Counted from the first letter of the stretch, positions 1-14,217 are shown. The stretch: DNA of 64,000 nt from Helicoverpa zea (GCF_022581195.2 NC_061465.1:3102501-3166500), one strand, 5' to 3'. Notes: generated from the sequence alone by a model not told the origin. Numbers and translations are program-made.

Positions 1-644
1 TGAATAAGTTTACACCACGCCTCGATAGATGGCGTTGGGATCGAGTTAGATCGCGCTATGGTTTCGTTACATCGTTTTGATGACGCTCGGTCTAAATGTT
101 CCCTGGATCAACTTTGCGCAGAGGCAATATCGTAACCAATGAGGTTAATCCGAGGTGCGATTATTGCTAGTTGAAAACTTTACCAATACCCCGCCGTGTG
201 GACGTGAAATACCGTCCGCGATGGCAATTTTTGAGCGGCTGTCAAAAGCCCAATAAGCCCAGAAAATTTATAAAATGTCCACTACTGTCATAGAATTCGT
301 TTGAGTTCATGACCAATATCAAAATTAATGTAGACACAATGAAATGTGCCGGTGCTATCAATAACTTGCATTTATTATAACATTCGACAGCAATTCTTCA
401 ATGTTAAGTATGTATGTAGTTGTATAATTTTATGTTAATTCATGTACGTTTGCATTTAAATGTTCTTCATTACTGCAAGTTACATTTCTGCATGAAATTA
501 TCAAAAAAAAAAACATTGACCGACGAGTAACTATTGCTACTACCAAAACAAAATTATTATTATTACCTCTACAATAAGGAGCAATTTACAAAAGAAATCC
601 AGTTCTTCCCCTCTCAAACCGATAACAACCCAAAATATACTCAC
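1..644. other. Intron of the left ANL gene continuing off the window
   Basis: It begins with donor GTGAGT on the minus strand at 644. Bases 1 to about 290 are richer in GC and look repeat-derived, but I find no terminal structure. The rest is AT-rich with no exon. Confidence 0.55.
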
Positions 645-3600
645 ACTCCTTATAAATAGGGTTGACAGTTGTCAGCACACATCCTGCTTGTAGACTCCCG
701 AAGGCCACTACGGGAAATTCGGGGCAGTTTGGTAACATGACTGCCACGACATCTCCTGGCTTCAAACCGAACTTCTTGATCAAAGAAGTCGCGAAAGCTG
801 ATGTATTCTTTTCTAATTGGGAGTATGTGTACGTCTTCTTTGTTTCTGCACTTTCCTGGAAGAAGGAAAGATTTAATAATTGAGACTGATGAAGTGAATA
901 GACATGATGTTTTGCACAAGATGGTGGATATTTTCCAAGCCATCCTGAATATCTTTCGATATCATATAACGACTAACTCATTACCTATTATCTCCTAGGC
1001 CTTTTCCCAACTATGTTGGGGTCGGCTTGCAGTCTAAATAATGATTAACTAATCACAATAAATATAAACTGATTAACAGCTGTAAAAGTCGAATCACCCG
1101 AGGTACAGATTGAAGACATTTAAGTTTAGCGAATCACTCAAGTCATTATGATGAGCTAATTATGAAGATAAGTCCATTTACATGATTATAAGATAAGCCT
1201 ATTTAATTTTAGATTATTCTAGAGGATTTTTGTCAAGGTTCAGTAACGCATGAAGGGTAATATATTCACCACCAACATCTAGATAATGACCTTTCCACAA
1301 CTATGCTGAATATTTCTTCTTCAACAATTACGAAGGGTAAAGAAAATACTGATTAGTCATATCATGAATACGAGGAAGAAAGTGATATAACCAGTGAAAT
1401 AACAAACTGCGCCGGCGTCGATGATTGCATCGAACAATTACTTTGTTCATACGTTATTGTTTAGACAATGATTCGAGCTAATATTTTAGACAGTATTAGT
1501 GCCAAAACTAATGTTTCAATCTTTTGGGACCACTAGAAAATGCTGAACTAAAACCATCATTTCTACCACAGATTACTCGATAGTTATCATTCAGACAGCA
1601 TTCAAAAGTCGATTAACTTGTTCCAGACAAAATAGAATTTTGCAATATCTACCGTAACGGTAATTATACTTGGATCAATGATGCGATATGGGAAGTTGGT
1701 AGTTTGGTACTTCCCCGAGCGAGTGTTTTACCTAATCTCTTAAACGAGTTCTTCTAGTAACACGTATTATTATGTGAATCAATGCTAAATTAGACAAAGT
1801 CCAATCGACTTCAAAGACTATTCTGGACAAAATCTAAACAGAGAGAAGTCAAAGGAAAATCACAAATATCATATCACGTGTGAATCCTGTTTCTATTCAT
1901 AGCATTATGATAATTGCTCAATGATCGCTCACCTTAGCCACCAGCTATTGACATTCAATGTTATCTTCCGATAGCGTGACAAAGTGCAATTAATCGTCTG
2001 GAGTGTGCAACCCAGATAAACATATCTCTTCATATCGGAAGCTAATTAACTCTTTAGATGATTCAGTAAGCGGATCTATGGAATTGTTTACGTTGTTGCA
2101 AACTGTTTCTAGATTACAAGCAGTCTTCTGCACTGCTTCTGTTTAATCTTGAACTACCAAAACTAATATATTTCTGGTTTGTTGAAACTAATCGACACTT
2201 AGGGCCCGCTTATCCATTGTACCATTGGACCATTCACCATTGGGAACTATGAGCACTTGCCTAAAGTCTCACGCTAACAAGGGGGCACTACAAGACGAGG
2301 GGACCCGAAATCCACTTCCTCATGAACGTTCAAAGGTCTTAGACCTACAAAAAAGGAAAAACAGACTCGTTGACACTTGCGTTCATTCATAGTTTAGAAA
2401 GACCATCACTTCTTATTAATTCAGCATGCTAGCTGTAAAGTGAGTACATGCGCACTGAGTGTACGCTCAATGAGCATGTTTCATACAAACATTTGTGAGG
2501 TTTCGAGTCTTCTCTTGAGATCGTACTAGTTCATCGAATATTGGATCTAAGGCGATTATCACACTGCCCCGCATGATGCAGCGTAGCGCGTGGATGCGTT
2601 TTTTTTTCCGTTGCTTGTAAATATCTCCGTTTGTATGGAAAACACGCATAGTACAACACACTGAAAATGCATCCACGCGCGTTCATGCGGATCACGCGCA
2701 TACACGCGGAGAAACATGCACCCCCGCGCGTAGGTGCGGGGCGAGACGCAAGGTATGGCACACCGAATCCCGCAGTGCCGCGCGTGATTTTGAATGGGTG
2801 TGACGTGTATATTTGAAAATGGATCTCGATGAGAGCCGCCGTGCGTGAATCTACAAAACGCACCTACGCGCGTGAGTGCGTAAAAAACCCGCACGATGAT
2901 GCAGATCTGCACTCCCGTAGAAACGCGCGTAGGTGCGTCGACACGCAAGATGCAGCATGATGCGGGGCAGTGTGAAGATCACCTAACATTAATTTGATTG
3001 ATTCATCAACTAATTTATAATCATTTACTATTCTGTCTTTACCTATGTCCTAATACAGGTCATTGCTCAAACTTTTTGCCGAAATTCATTCAAATCATTG
3101 GACATTGGAGCCATTTAGACTAAAAACAAAACATTGTACTAGAAATCCTTGACCGTGTCGATCAAAGTCTATTGTAGGTTAGTGCATAATAAGTGGGTTG
3201 ACATCATAAATCAGAGTCGTTGATTGTTGACTGTTCCAATTTGTTTACCAAAATACCTCATAGAACCTTAATAGGTATCAATTGATTTATATACACGTGT
3301 AGAACATTTTGGATTAAAGATGGTTACAAAAACAAATAACAAAAAACCTAGCCATCACACATTTTCTCACAAAAAACATATAGGAGGCTGTTGGTGAATT
3401 ATTTGAGAGCTATAATATTTTAGTGACGTTTGAAAAGAGATATATAAGAATAAACAATTCTTGATTTTGCGGAGGGAGGTCAACTCCCAGTACATAAGCA
3501 AGGAAAACGATGTCTAACAGATTGATATTAGCAGGATAATCTGGGGATACGAAGAAGGTAAGAGTCAATTAAGGTGAAGTGGAAAGATTTATAATGCCTT

Positions 3601-6600
3601 AAAATGGATCTGACTGATGTATGTAGACGATGTGTGTGAAGGAAGACAACGTGATACACCTGATAACTGCCGGCTTAACAGACCTTCCATGCTCGTTTAT
3701 CAAAATCAAAATAGCAAACTGTAATGTTAATTGAACGTTCAGTCAGATTTTGACTTTAAAATAATGTCATATAGGCCAAAATAGCTTGCAAATAATATCA
3801 TCTGTATAGTAATTAGCACTTCAAAAGCCTTCATAACGTATGTCTTTGTAAAGAATCTTACTGACCTTAAAACAAACAGAACATATTTAGTCAAACTAGT
3901 TTTCTTTAAACTGGTTATTAAGTCAGAGTCTGTGTATTTCAATGGCAATATTGTCATTAAAGTTTTCAACCATTATTTTATTTCAAGTGCGGTATTATTT
4001 GCACAAATGACGATTTTTTACTGTTTAGATTTTAATGTATTTATTTGAAAAAGGTTATGCATTATCTAGTGTTGATAAATGATCACAACGATCATTTAAC
4101 ATAATTATTATATTATGTCACCATGCCTATTCATTAACTTGAAGTAACTTCCGAGGTTTTCTAACATAGAGGTCGATCAATATTGACAAATCTCATTATT
4201 ATTCACGGCTATGGGTCATTTGACTATTTAGATGTTAATGTGGTATTATAATCATTTCCGAATTCCGAAGTAAGTCCTACCGATACTGCGGGATTGTTCG
4301 AAAGAGTTACCGCGAGGGCTTAAGAAGAAATATGACGGGTTTTAGTCAGTAAGAGTTTGACACTTCCTCACGCTGCACCCATAGCGGGACCCTATTTATA
4401 CTGGACTCTATCTACTTTAACCACTGATCACATCGGGATTCAGTTTTCCTTAGAAATAAAAGCCAGTATCAAATATCTAACAGGAAATAAATTGTGATAA
4501 GGATATAAAGTCCTTAATACACTACATTATCAGTAACAGAACAATAGTTGTTATTATTTAATCAGTAGAACGAGCTTATTGTTTTAAGTAAGATTGTGTC
4601 CGCCTCTAAAGAAAAGACCATTGACCAGTAAGCTTGTTAACCTGTATATCTTGACTTATCCCGAGCCTTTTCCCAACTATGCTGGGGACGGCTTCTAGTC
4701 TACCGGATGCCTGGCGTCCTCAACCCAGTTGTACACACTTGTTGGATGTACTACTTGTCTGCATTCACCGGTATTTCTACATTTTGTATCCGGATAAACA
4801 GTCGCCGGGGAACCTACAAAAAGACCGTATCAAATTCAACTAGGCTTTACTTGTCCACCGGTTCAGCAATTTTACCGTGACAAACCGTCTTTTGCATATA
4901 TTAGTAGGTAAGGACAAAAACCTTGGTTCGGAACCTCGGACTGAAAGCACGTGCAAATCTCGCAAATTGGTTCAAAATATCTATTTTAACGGTTTACGTC
5001 AATGGCGACCGTGGAAACGATTCGGTGCAGTATGATTTGCTGAATTAGACAAGGGCTCGTCTTTTATCGAAATAATGATTGAATGAATGAACACATAGTG
5101 CAAGGGCTCTGTAAGCGTACTTTAGCTTACCGCCAAATAGGTAGGTACGTGAAAATCAGTACTACAGCTTTAGACCATAATATAGTTCTTGTTCTTGGTA
5201 TACCTAAGTAGGTATCAATTTTCCAAGAAAGGACCTTTGAACTAAAATTGAAGGAAATAAAAATTAATTGGAAAAAATAACAAAAATATGAGAAGTGGAC
5301 TAAAGCCTCTTAGAAAACCATAACTTAAATACTTAAAAGGGATTACTCATATCTATTACATCTAGTACAATACTGTTACTATCTAGAGACTGTAATCAAA
5401 CATTGTATAAACGCGTACCGCTTTCAGTTCATTGAACCATTTGCTCTAAATGCCCATTCAATTATAAGATCATGACCAGTAATGAAGAGTGAGGTTCGAG
5501 ATTTATGGAAATAGGTGCACTTGCGGCCGTTTTAATATTCTATCTGTTGTTTGAGATAAGAATTTGACGTTACTTGTAAGGAGCTAATGACAAAATTCTA
5601 TGTCTATAAGTAAACTAATGGGAGGTAGTGGAGATATTACGTCTTTGTATATGAGAAATAGACCAATCAGATCAAAGTCTGGATCAGCACAGCTGTTGTT
5701 TTATTTTAAACTTTATTGCTATCCGGTTCAAAGTCCAGAATATATTTAAAGTTTCGTTCTTCTAGCGTTGTGTCTAGACTAGGCGAAGAATTCGGCGGTT
5801 AATAGGTGACATCAATAAGGTTGGTACGGACTTTGTGGTACGAATAGGTACCTATTTTTTTTTCTTTTAAATGTCATACTTATGTTTATGTGGTAACTAT
5901 ACAGTAATCTGGGCTTATGCAAAGAACAGTGCCGGTCTAAATGATCGACTAAGAATTACCAATTTTAATCCGAAAAAGACTGTCAATTTCTTTTTATAAA
6001 ATGAGTAAATTAATAAAATACGTTGACATTCAGTGTAATTTAAATCTTAATTAATTAATTTGCGTTTACCAAAACAATAGAGTTAATGTCGATAACCTTA
6101 ATAAACGTCATTATAACAGGTTACTCAATGACTATTAACCAAATTGGGCATTGTTAGGAATATACAAAATATTGGGCATTGGCAAAAAAACATTCTTGAC
6201 CTGTGATTGCCTGTAGGACTCAACAATTTGTCGGTTGAGGTAGCAAAAATTGACAAATGTAAAAAAATACTTAGAGGTAAGAGGTACATCTAATCGGACA
6301 CATGGTTAAAAGAGGATCTGTGTTAATATAAATAACGATAACATAAAGAGATAAATAGAATTCTAAACAATTAAACGAGATAGTCATAACAAACCTACAT
6401 GTGTTTGTTTCTAAGTAAGTATAGGTTAAATAATAATCTCTAGGTATGTCTAACTTTAAGGCGACGAATTGGTCAACAATAATTCCATAACCGGCACGCG
6501 CATCTAAGGCGCCAAAAGGGGTCGGAGCGTCTGAGCGGGGCGAGGATAACAATACGCGCGCTAGCTTATAACTCAAAGTCGTAAGCGACAAAATAGTTTT

Positions 6601-8395
6601 GTAATTTTATTATTTTGAAATGATAATTTGATAAAAAATCCTTCTACAATTTTAAAGAGTATATATATACTCAACTACTAAAAAAGTTAAGAGGCTTAAA
6701 TCGGTCCCGTTTGCCCATAATATGTGAATCTCTTTTTAAAAAGAGGTATGTTTGATATATTTTTCTCTGTTATAAAAGTTACCTAATCATGTTTTGACGT
6801 CTAACAAAATAAGGTTTATATCATGAACTTTCAGGTAACCAAGTTTTATTTTGATCCGTTTTGTATTTACTGAGAAAAATTAAGATCCTTGGCGCCAAAA
6901 ATTCCAATTCGTCCTCTTAATGGACAGGGACCTTGAGCAAGTAAGTATATTATAACATGTAAAAAAATTGACAACATATTTTTACTATCAGCTTTAAATG
7001 GGTAGGTAGTAACTGTTAGTAGTTTTTGTAGCTGACAGATAATGTTACAAAACCGATAGTTTATAATTTTTGGACTTTGGTACTACAAATCTTTTTGTAA
7101 ACCTGCTTTGAGATAATACAGAATACCTAGGTACCTACTTGTAGTTTTTATCTGCCAGAGCTCAAAGTCTACAGTTTACTTTAACTATTTTCCTTAAAAT
7201 AAATGTTATCATTAGGTACCTACTTTATCATAACTTTTTTTGGTAAAATGGGTTTTTACTTTGTAAGAACTTTGTACCTAGGGTAGTAATTACACTGGTC
7301 AACAGCATTTTTGGTGCAAAGGTGAAATATATCATTTCTCATAGATTATTTGATTAGTTTTTTCCAATAATAAATTAGAGCAATAACAATTTGGTCTTAT
7401 TTAGTTATTGTTTGAATAACAATAAAAATCTATATAATTGGAAAAATGATGAAATAAGGGACAGGGGACTTAACCTTACCAAGTTTTGATTTATTAGGAC
7501 TGAGTAGGAAATTAATTTCATCTCATTCAACGTTGAAATCTTAGGATTTTTGGACTATCCTCAGGCTTCTTTTTTAGATTTTTTTAAGTATGGATGTAGA
7601 AAAACTGTCAGGGTTTTTCACTGGACTTTTTTTACCTGGAAAATTCATTTAATTTCGACTGTCGTTATTTATTTTCCTAATTTTGAGATTTTGTAAATAA
7701 AATTGTAAGCTAAAAAAATGTGGGAAAACTCTTATTGAAACTACCGGCTTCGTTCAGGCAGTAACCAATAACAGTTAAATAATAAAACAATCATACGTAA
7801 CGTAACTAGTAGGTACAAATACCAAAGCGGACCAAATAGGTAGTTCAACTCAATTGGCGAGTAATTGATGAGTAAGATGTTTTGTTCCCGCCAAATGAAT
7901 TGTAAATACGCAGAGCAAATTTTTGGAGTCCAAAGTCCAATTGCGAAGTTTTCAGCTTTATTTTAGTACCTGTGTTTTATGTGCAAACATTTCTCGCGAT
8001 AACGTTAAGATTTTTACAATCCACACTCAAGGTGTTTGATAACAAATGCAATATAAAAATTGTGAAATTACTCGACTAAAAAAGAATGGGGCACATCACT
8101 ATAAAATCCTTTTTTTAAAAAAGCTATTTAGCTTTTTTCATGCCCAAGGAAACTTGGTGAAAGCCAAATAATTTAATAAATAGCGCAAAATACTTACTAG
8201 TGCAACCTGATTCTTATATCCAGCAGACTCTTCCCACAAACGGTCAATAAACCTAGTTTTGGGCACAACAATATCAGGAACAGTCGATTTTATAATAAAA
8301 TCATCTTTCCTGAACACTGCACTGGTTGACAATTTCCTTTGCCATTTTAAGTTTTTAATTTCTCGTAAGAGAAGTTTTCGCGCCATATTGTGCAT
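645..8395 (-). CDS. ANL-family acyl-CoA synthetase / 4-coumarate-CoA ligase-like, N-terminal part (runs off left edge)
   Basis: Two coding exons are visible: 8198-8395 (ends CTA, then donor GTAAGT, phase 0) and 645-855 (after TTCTTCCAG, ending phase 1 before GTGAGT). Together they give 136 codons plus one base; the remaining exons lie beyond base 1. The first ATG is at 8395; a second at 8386 has a good context (A at -3, G at +4) and gives MARKLLLREIKNLKWQRKLS, a basic stretch resembling a mitochondrial presequence. Exon 2 holds TYTYSQLEKNTSAF, then LKPGDVVAVMLPNCPEFPV and VNPIYK, the usual start of the large ANL domain. ANL enzymes adenylate a carboxylate with ATP and transfer it to CoA; the substrate here cannot be told. 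Exon 2 is 211 bp, the same length and phase as exon 2 of the paralogue at 17435-30718, so the two are tandem duplicates. Family is secure; function is inferred. Confidence 0.88.
995..1037 (+). repeat. Lepidopteran 'cccaactatgttgggg' interspersed repeat, fragment
   Basis: The core ttttcccaactatgttgggg is followed by tcggcttgcagtctaa. A second copy of the same core lies near 4665, which shows it is dispersed. Confidence 0.6.
2560..2974. mobile_element. GC-rich MITE with terminal inverted repeats
   Basis: The ends are inverted: left cacactgccccgcatgatgc, right the reverse complement of cacactgccccgcatcatgc. The interior is CpG-rich, unlike its surroundings, and repeats the motif gcgcgtaggtgcg in both orientations (near 2727, 2862 and 2926). 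Long open frames on the minus strand are a by-product of the GC content and match no family I know. No clean target duplication was found, so the superfamily is open. Confidence 0.7.
4661..4880 (+). repeat. Second copy of the 'cccaactatgctgggg' repeat, longer
   Basis: Shares the core with the copy at 995-1037 and extends further (ggcttctagtctaccggatg and beyond). The right boundary is uncertain. Confidence 0.5.
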
Positions 8396-11300
8396 GTTTG
8401 CGCGCGATTTTGCCGGCGGCGTGTGAACGACTGTCGGGGGTCGGTTTGCGACTGATTGCAAACTAAACGCTGCGAGTTAATAAACGAAAACTTTGAACTT
8501 GATAATTTGTCCATTTATCGCAATGACTGCAATGTTTTACGGAGTAGGTAAATAAAAGTTTATTGTGATTAAGTATGAATTCACAGATTACTAAATAGTA
8601 GGTAAGTACCTACCTATTTACCTAAATTTTATTTCAAGTGATTTACCCAGGTAAATGCAGGCTAATTATTTTTGACGCATATTTAAATAGGACACGCTAA
8701 TTTAAATCTGAAATTAATTTGAGACATATACAAAAAGTACTGAAATATAGGTCATTTAAGATTTAATTTCATTTTTTATTTAGCTACCGGAGCTGTAGTT
8801 ACCTGGCTACCTATTTCCTATTTTAATAATGTATGATAGTTTGCCAATCTATTAATATTCAGTTGCTATTGGAACACGAGACATCAGAAAATCGCGAATG
8901 AGGAAATAAGTATAGGTAGGTACCTAGGCTCAGTACAAAGTTCAGTTTTACAGGAAAATATATTATGTAAATATCACCCAGGCTAACATTCAGCCTGACC
9001 GAGTAGTTGATAAATACCAGTAGACTTTGAACTTTGCTATGTCCTAGGTAGGTATACTTAACGACCTACTTAAACAGGAATAGAAGACATTCCATCGACT
9101 TTGAAGGCTGTGTCGGAATAGGTACCTAGGTAGGTAATGAAAACAAAAATCTGTTGACGCGTTTTATACCAACTTCCAACTTGTAACGCAGGTCAAGATC
9201 TAGGTGAAGGATCCAAAGTCCCATCTATCACAACTTATTCCAAATTGGTTCTTAATTAATCCAGCCGTTAAAAAGAGATTAGCAAGGATGCACGTAAACA
9301 CAACATCTACTGAGACAGCATTTTATTAAATAATAATTAAATAAGTTTATGGCATTTTATTAATTAATATTAATTAATAATTATATATATATTAATTAAT
9401 TAAATAAGCGATTTATGCAATCGCAACGAGAATCTGATGCATATAAGTACCACATATTACCTAATAGTGAGGTTTACTACAGAATTACACTTCGCGTCCA
9501 GTTCAGCCAAACAGGTTTGGTTTCTCCAAAGAATCTCAGGCATTGCCCTTAGAAAGTGTCCAGATAATGTTCACTCACTTAAGATTTTACGTTGTAGTTG
9601 GTTTATTTGTGAATGAACGAAACTATTCAAAATTAAAACCACTAAAACGCAGTAAATAATATTAAGTAACCTAACACCTAAGTATCTTATGCTATATAAT
9701 ATGCTATCTTAAATAAGGATGTAGCAAGCCACTATATAACGATAGGTTTCACCAATGCATTCAAACTTTTTGCAGTTGTCCGATCATCGTTCTTAGTTTC
9801 TGACATAGACATAATATTAGTAAACAGGACTGCGCATATAAACCCAAAAAACGAGCCGAGTGAAACAGTTAGTACGGAGGCTGTCTGCCCCTTTCTAATA
9901 GGGTGACTATGAGATTAAGCTATGTGAGACAAATCCGAATTTGCTAAGATTATTAAACACAGATTAGTATTGAAGTTTTAACTTACGCAGTTTGTGACCT
10001 TAAGATACTAATAAAGGCTTTTAATAATTAGCGGAAATTAGCAGTATAAAAGCAGGAAGATTCGAAGTGCAAACTGTTTTTTTTGTATTTCTACTTCATA
10101 TATAGACTGCTGAGCCATTTATGTCGCCTTTCTTCATTTTTTGGGAAGCTATAACAATAGTACAACAGTTTTAAAATCCATCACCCATATTTTGACTCGT
10201 TACAAGAATTCATGGGCACCCTAGTTGTTTGGTTTACGAAAATGTTATTATTAGCTAACCTGTGGAACGATATATTGCAACCACCATAGGATTTACTTTT
10301 GCAAGTAGAAACGCAACACTTTTTCACCATTTTAATAGTTTAAATTGATTTAATACAAAAAAATATAAACAAAATTTTAAATGCTGATTACGCGCCAAGA
10401 ATGTTCAGGGTTACCGCTAGAAAATAAAAAAAAGCAAAATAAAAATTTATGTTGTTTATGTTTTAATAATAAATACGAATAAATTAATGCGATTGTTATT
10501 AATTTGTTGACTTACAATTGTTAAAATGAGATAAAAATATAAGTGATTCAATTGTTTTTGGGAAGACAAAACTTTTGATCACAACATTTTTTTTTATGCT
10601 GGCAAGGTGTTAGAAAGAGACAAACAGCCTCCGTTCGAACTATCCCTCTTGGCTCGGATTTGCCTCTGTGTATTATGCAACCAATTTAGTACCTTATTGC
10701 GTTAGGATAGAGTTCATTTTCGTAAATATATATTTTGAGCGTGCGCAATCTTGTTTAGTAATATTATATCTATGGTTTCTGATCACGACAAAAACACACC
10801 CATTTGTCTATGACACACCCACCACAGAGAATGTACTAGACTATCCGTTATTAAAACAAGCCGGATGAAAATAGTTCGTGAAAGCTCAAAGTTCAATGCA
10901 CGATGATAAAATAGAACATCTACTTACAAGGCCACAGTACCTATTCATAGAACATTATTTATTAAGGTATTTCTATCCCAGTATTATAAAGCTGAAGAGT
11001 TTATTATCTTGACGACTTACTCTCAGGAACTAAAGGTCCGATTAAAAACAAAACTGTCAGTGTTAAATAGTGCATTAATTGAAGATGGGTAAAGGATTAT
11101 CCGGATGCGCAAAGCAGTTCCTCCCACGGGACGCGTGTGAAACCGCTGGTGGAAGTTAGTGTTATTATAAGGTTTGAACTTAGAAATTTTATTCTGCGCC
11201 CAAAACTACAATGCAGTAAGGTTAATACATTTTCAAGGTAACAAAACAGTAATGAACACTAACAAAGTTAATGTTTGTGTAATGTTTTTATTTTCAAGAC

Positions 11301-11541
11301 TGATTTTCATCAGTTCATTCGTCTATCAAATAATAATTTGGTCGGTAAAATCAATAAAATTGTTCCCTTCCCTTCAAGTAGGTATGTGTGTGTATAATGC
11401 TACTTACAGCTTAATTTTGAAGGAGAGTTTCCACTTGATAAAATATTAATAATTTAGTATACCTACTTAAGTATTACCTATATTTAAAAGAAAAACACCT
11501 TATTAAAATTACAACATTACAAAACAGATTGTAGTACTTAC
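8396..11541. other. Upstream region of the left ANL gene
   Basis: The promoter of the left ANL gene should lie just to the right of 8395, but I see no clear TATA box. The rest is AT-rich with short 'taggtacctac' runs and an AT palindrome block near 9350-9412. No other feature was recognised. Confidence 0.4.
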
Positions 11542-11639
11542 AAAAAATATAAAAGAAGTTTTGTCGACAAAAATCTCGTCGTGCCCGTCTGTATACAAAC
11601 GTGGGCCGATGACGTAGTTGATGCGGAGACCAAGGTCAA
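11542..11639 (-). other. Exon-like segment of unknown origin
   Basis: On the minus strand a possible acceptor (TCATCCAG) opens 98 bp that translate to VDLGLRINYVIGPRLYTDG followed by HDEIFVDKTSFIFF and end in phase 0 before GTAAGT. The composition looks coding, but no ATG lies in frame and no partner exon was found. It may be a relic or an exon of an unplaced gene. Confidence 0.25.
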
Positions 11640-11969
11640 CTGGATGACGGCAACCAGTTTACCAATGGGTGTGTCTATATTAACTATATCTACCGTATGA
11701 GTACCTACACCTGAAATTACAGAATATTACTAAACTCTTCGAAGTACTAATATTATCATAATGTTATGTAGTTAGGCTCAAAAATGTATTTGTTTGCTTG
11801 AACGCGGTAATTTAAGGTCCGATTTGAAAAATATTTGAGTGGGAAACCTACGCTATTCCCGAGTAACATAATTATAAGACCATTTGGATCCGATTTGAAA
11901 AATGATGTAAGTGTTTGCTACCCATCGAGGAATATCCATTCTTATTAACATATTTTTTCATTATGAAAA

Positions 11970-12157
11970 ACTAGCTTCCGCCAGCGGCTTCGCCCGCGTG
12001 GTGTGTTGATAAAAAGTTGCCTATGTGTTAATCCAGGGTATCACCTATCTACATACCAAATTTCAACCAAATCGGTCCAGCCGTTTTTGCGTGATTGAAT
12101 AACAAACATACATCCATACATTCTCACAAACTTTTACATTTATAATATAAGTATGAT
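11970..12157 (+). repeat. Lepidopteran interspersed repeat, 'ctagctt...cgcccgcgtgg' family
   Basis: Starts ctagcttccgccagcggctt, contains 'aaatttcaaccaaatcggtcc' in part, and ends 'acatttataatataagtatg'. This is the same layout as the copy at 28996-29280. It is probably derived from a non-LTR element. Confidence 0.6.
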
Positions 12158-13384
12158 AAAAAATTAAGACTAAAGTAAACTACGTACGTACGTACTAGAC
12201 GTAAACTTTTTAATTAACAAAATTATAGAGGTATACTTCTAAAGGTTAAAATATGCATAATTATGATTACTTACTAATTTATTTCTTTATTAGTTTACAT
12301 GTTTACATAAATGTGTTTAAGTACAATTTATGAATAAAACCAAAACAAACCATTAAATAAATTTTATTTTTTTATATCTAAAAAAGTTATTAACAAATTA
12401 TAACGTATAATATAACAACATTTGATTTTTATAAAAGCTTTAGATATGTGTAAGTAGGTATAAACTAGGTAAACATTTGAAACAGTAGAAATGCTTATTG
12501 TCCAAGTGAAATAAGGTCATAACATGATTATAGAAAATCTACTTATACCTACATATAAAAATTGTATATTAAACATATATTAACATGATTAAAGCGGAAT
12601 TTCATTCCAACATAATTTCAATACAATAGCAGGCAGCATTTTCATTTCGGTAAAACAGTTTTGTTTTATTTTATTATTCCTATAGGTATAAAAATACGTA
12701 TACAGTACGTATAAAGGTTGATATGGTAAAAACAGTATATAGTTTTAATATCAGTAGGTAAATAACAAAATCACAGACATAATTTGCTTGGCAAGTATTG
12801 TCTCTGACAGTTAACTAATTTAAGTAAATCTGAGCACAATTTCAAATATTATTTTTGACTCTTAATTTTACTATACAAATATTATTCCTTTACCGAATAC
12901 GGCTTTTAAACTTTAAAAACTTTTTGTTAAATTAACAAAGGACGATGGGCGTTTTGGTACCCTGTCCAACAGTGTTGATTCTAGTACCATTGCGTAGGTC
13001 TTGGTAAGGCAAAAAATGTTTACTATGACGACTAGTCCCAAATCCTTGTCCATTTCGCGTGACATCGACTAATAGAATGTGTAATGTTCATAAATCATCA
13101 ACGTAGATGTAGTTCTTAAATCCAACTGTATTGAATAAAAACTGGTAAAGTAACAAAAAAACAGGAATTTGGCCTTCTTAGAATGTTTGCCTACCGACTT
13201 CTTTAAAAAAAGACTGTGCAAACCTTTGCAGTTCACGCAGAACTAGCTTATGTATTTGATAAAAGTCTTTCAGTATTTACAATCAATTAAGGTTGTTAAG
13301 TCAGGAGACGATGTTAACATAGTACATATTACGACTTAATCTTGCTCCCCAAGAGGTGCTGAGGTAATGATGAATTTATTCTTC
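12158..13384. other. AT-rich intergenic DNA
   Basis: No gene, RNA or structured repeat was recognised here. Confidence 0.4.
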
Positions 13385-13952
13385 AAAACCGGCCAAGTGC
13401 GAGTCGGACTCGTGCACGAAGGGTTCCGTAAATTACAGTTAAATCAACCTATCTCAAAAACTATAAGAGATACTTTGATCAAACCAAAAATCGTTGAAAG
13501 AGTTAATTAGCATGCATCACCTCTATTTTTTTTAGAATTTTATACCCCGTAGTTATAAAAATAGAGGGGGGGGGACATACTTTTTACGACTTTGAGAGCT
13601 GATATCTCAAAAACCGTTCACTTTAAGAAAAATGTTTTTTAGAAAACTTTATATCATTTTAAAAGACCTTTCCATTGATACCCCACACGGGTATGTACAT
13701 CGAAAAAAAAAATTTCATCCCTCAGTTACATGTATGGGGGGCCCCACCCCCAATTCTTTTTTTTACTATTTAGTGTCATATTTTTGTAGCGGTTCATACA
13801 ACACATATTCCCATCAAATTTCATCACTGTAGTACTTATAGTTTCCGAGTAAATCGGCTGTGACAGACGGACAGACGGACAGACGGACAGACGGACATGA
13901 CGAAACTATAAGGGTTCCGTTTTTGCCATTTTGGCTACGGAACCCTAAAAAA
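13385..13952 (+). repeat. Left arm of large inverted repeat: lepidopteran 'ccggccaagtgcgagtcgga' element
   Basis: Begins aaaaccggccaagtgcgag and ends tacggaaccctaaaaaa; near its 3' end is a tandem gacagacg array (about 13862-13898). The same sequence recurs in reverse at 14218-14784 with few differences. Its short open frames are copied on the other arm and have no recognisable product. Confidence 0.85.
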
Positions 13953-14217
13953 GATGAATAGAAATGTTTTGAACTTTTGTCAAATCAGATGACGATTGTG
14001 TTTCCGTAGTATGACTCCATAGACTATTACAACCTTTAGATTATAATAGAGTGTATCTCAAACAATGTAAGAAGTCTATTAACTGAGTTTAAAATTATTA
14101 CACTGACGACATATTCCTCTTCATGAATTTGCATATATGGATGACATACTTGTTTATATGTAGATTCAATTTTTATCGTTACTCGGATCGGACAGCTAAT
14201 TGAGGCAAGCCCCATAG

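Larger units (their letters stand above)
856..8197. other. Intron 1 of the left ANL gene (7.3 kb)
   Basis: A long AT-rich intron. It contains two copies of the 'cccaactatgttgggg' repeat, the GC-rich inverted-repeat element at 2560-2974, a GC-rich island near 6480-6590 of unknown origin, and many short 'taggtacctac' runs. No exon was found in it. Confidence 0.6.

Noticed and set aside
2531..2948. Long overlapping minus-strand open frames of 110-129 codons
   Set aside because: They lie inside the GC-rich MITE, are rich in R, C and H, and show no family motif; few stops are expected at that base composition.
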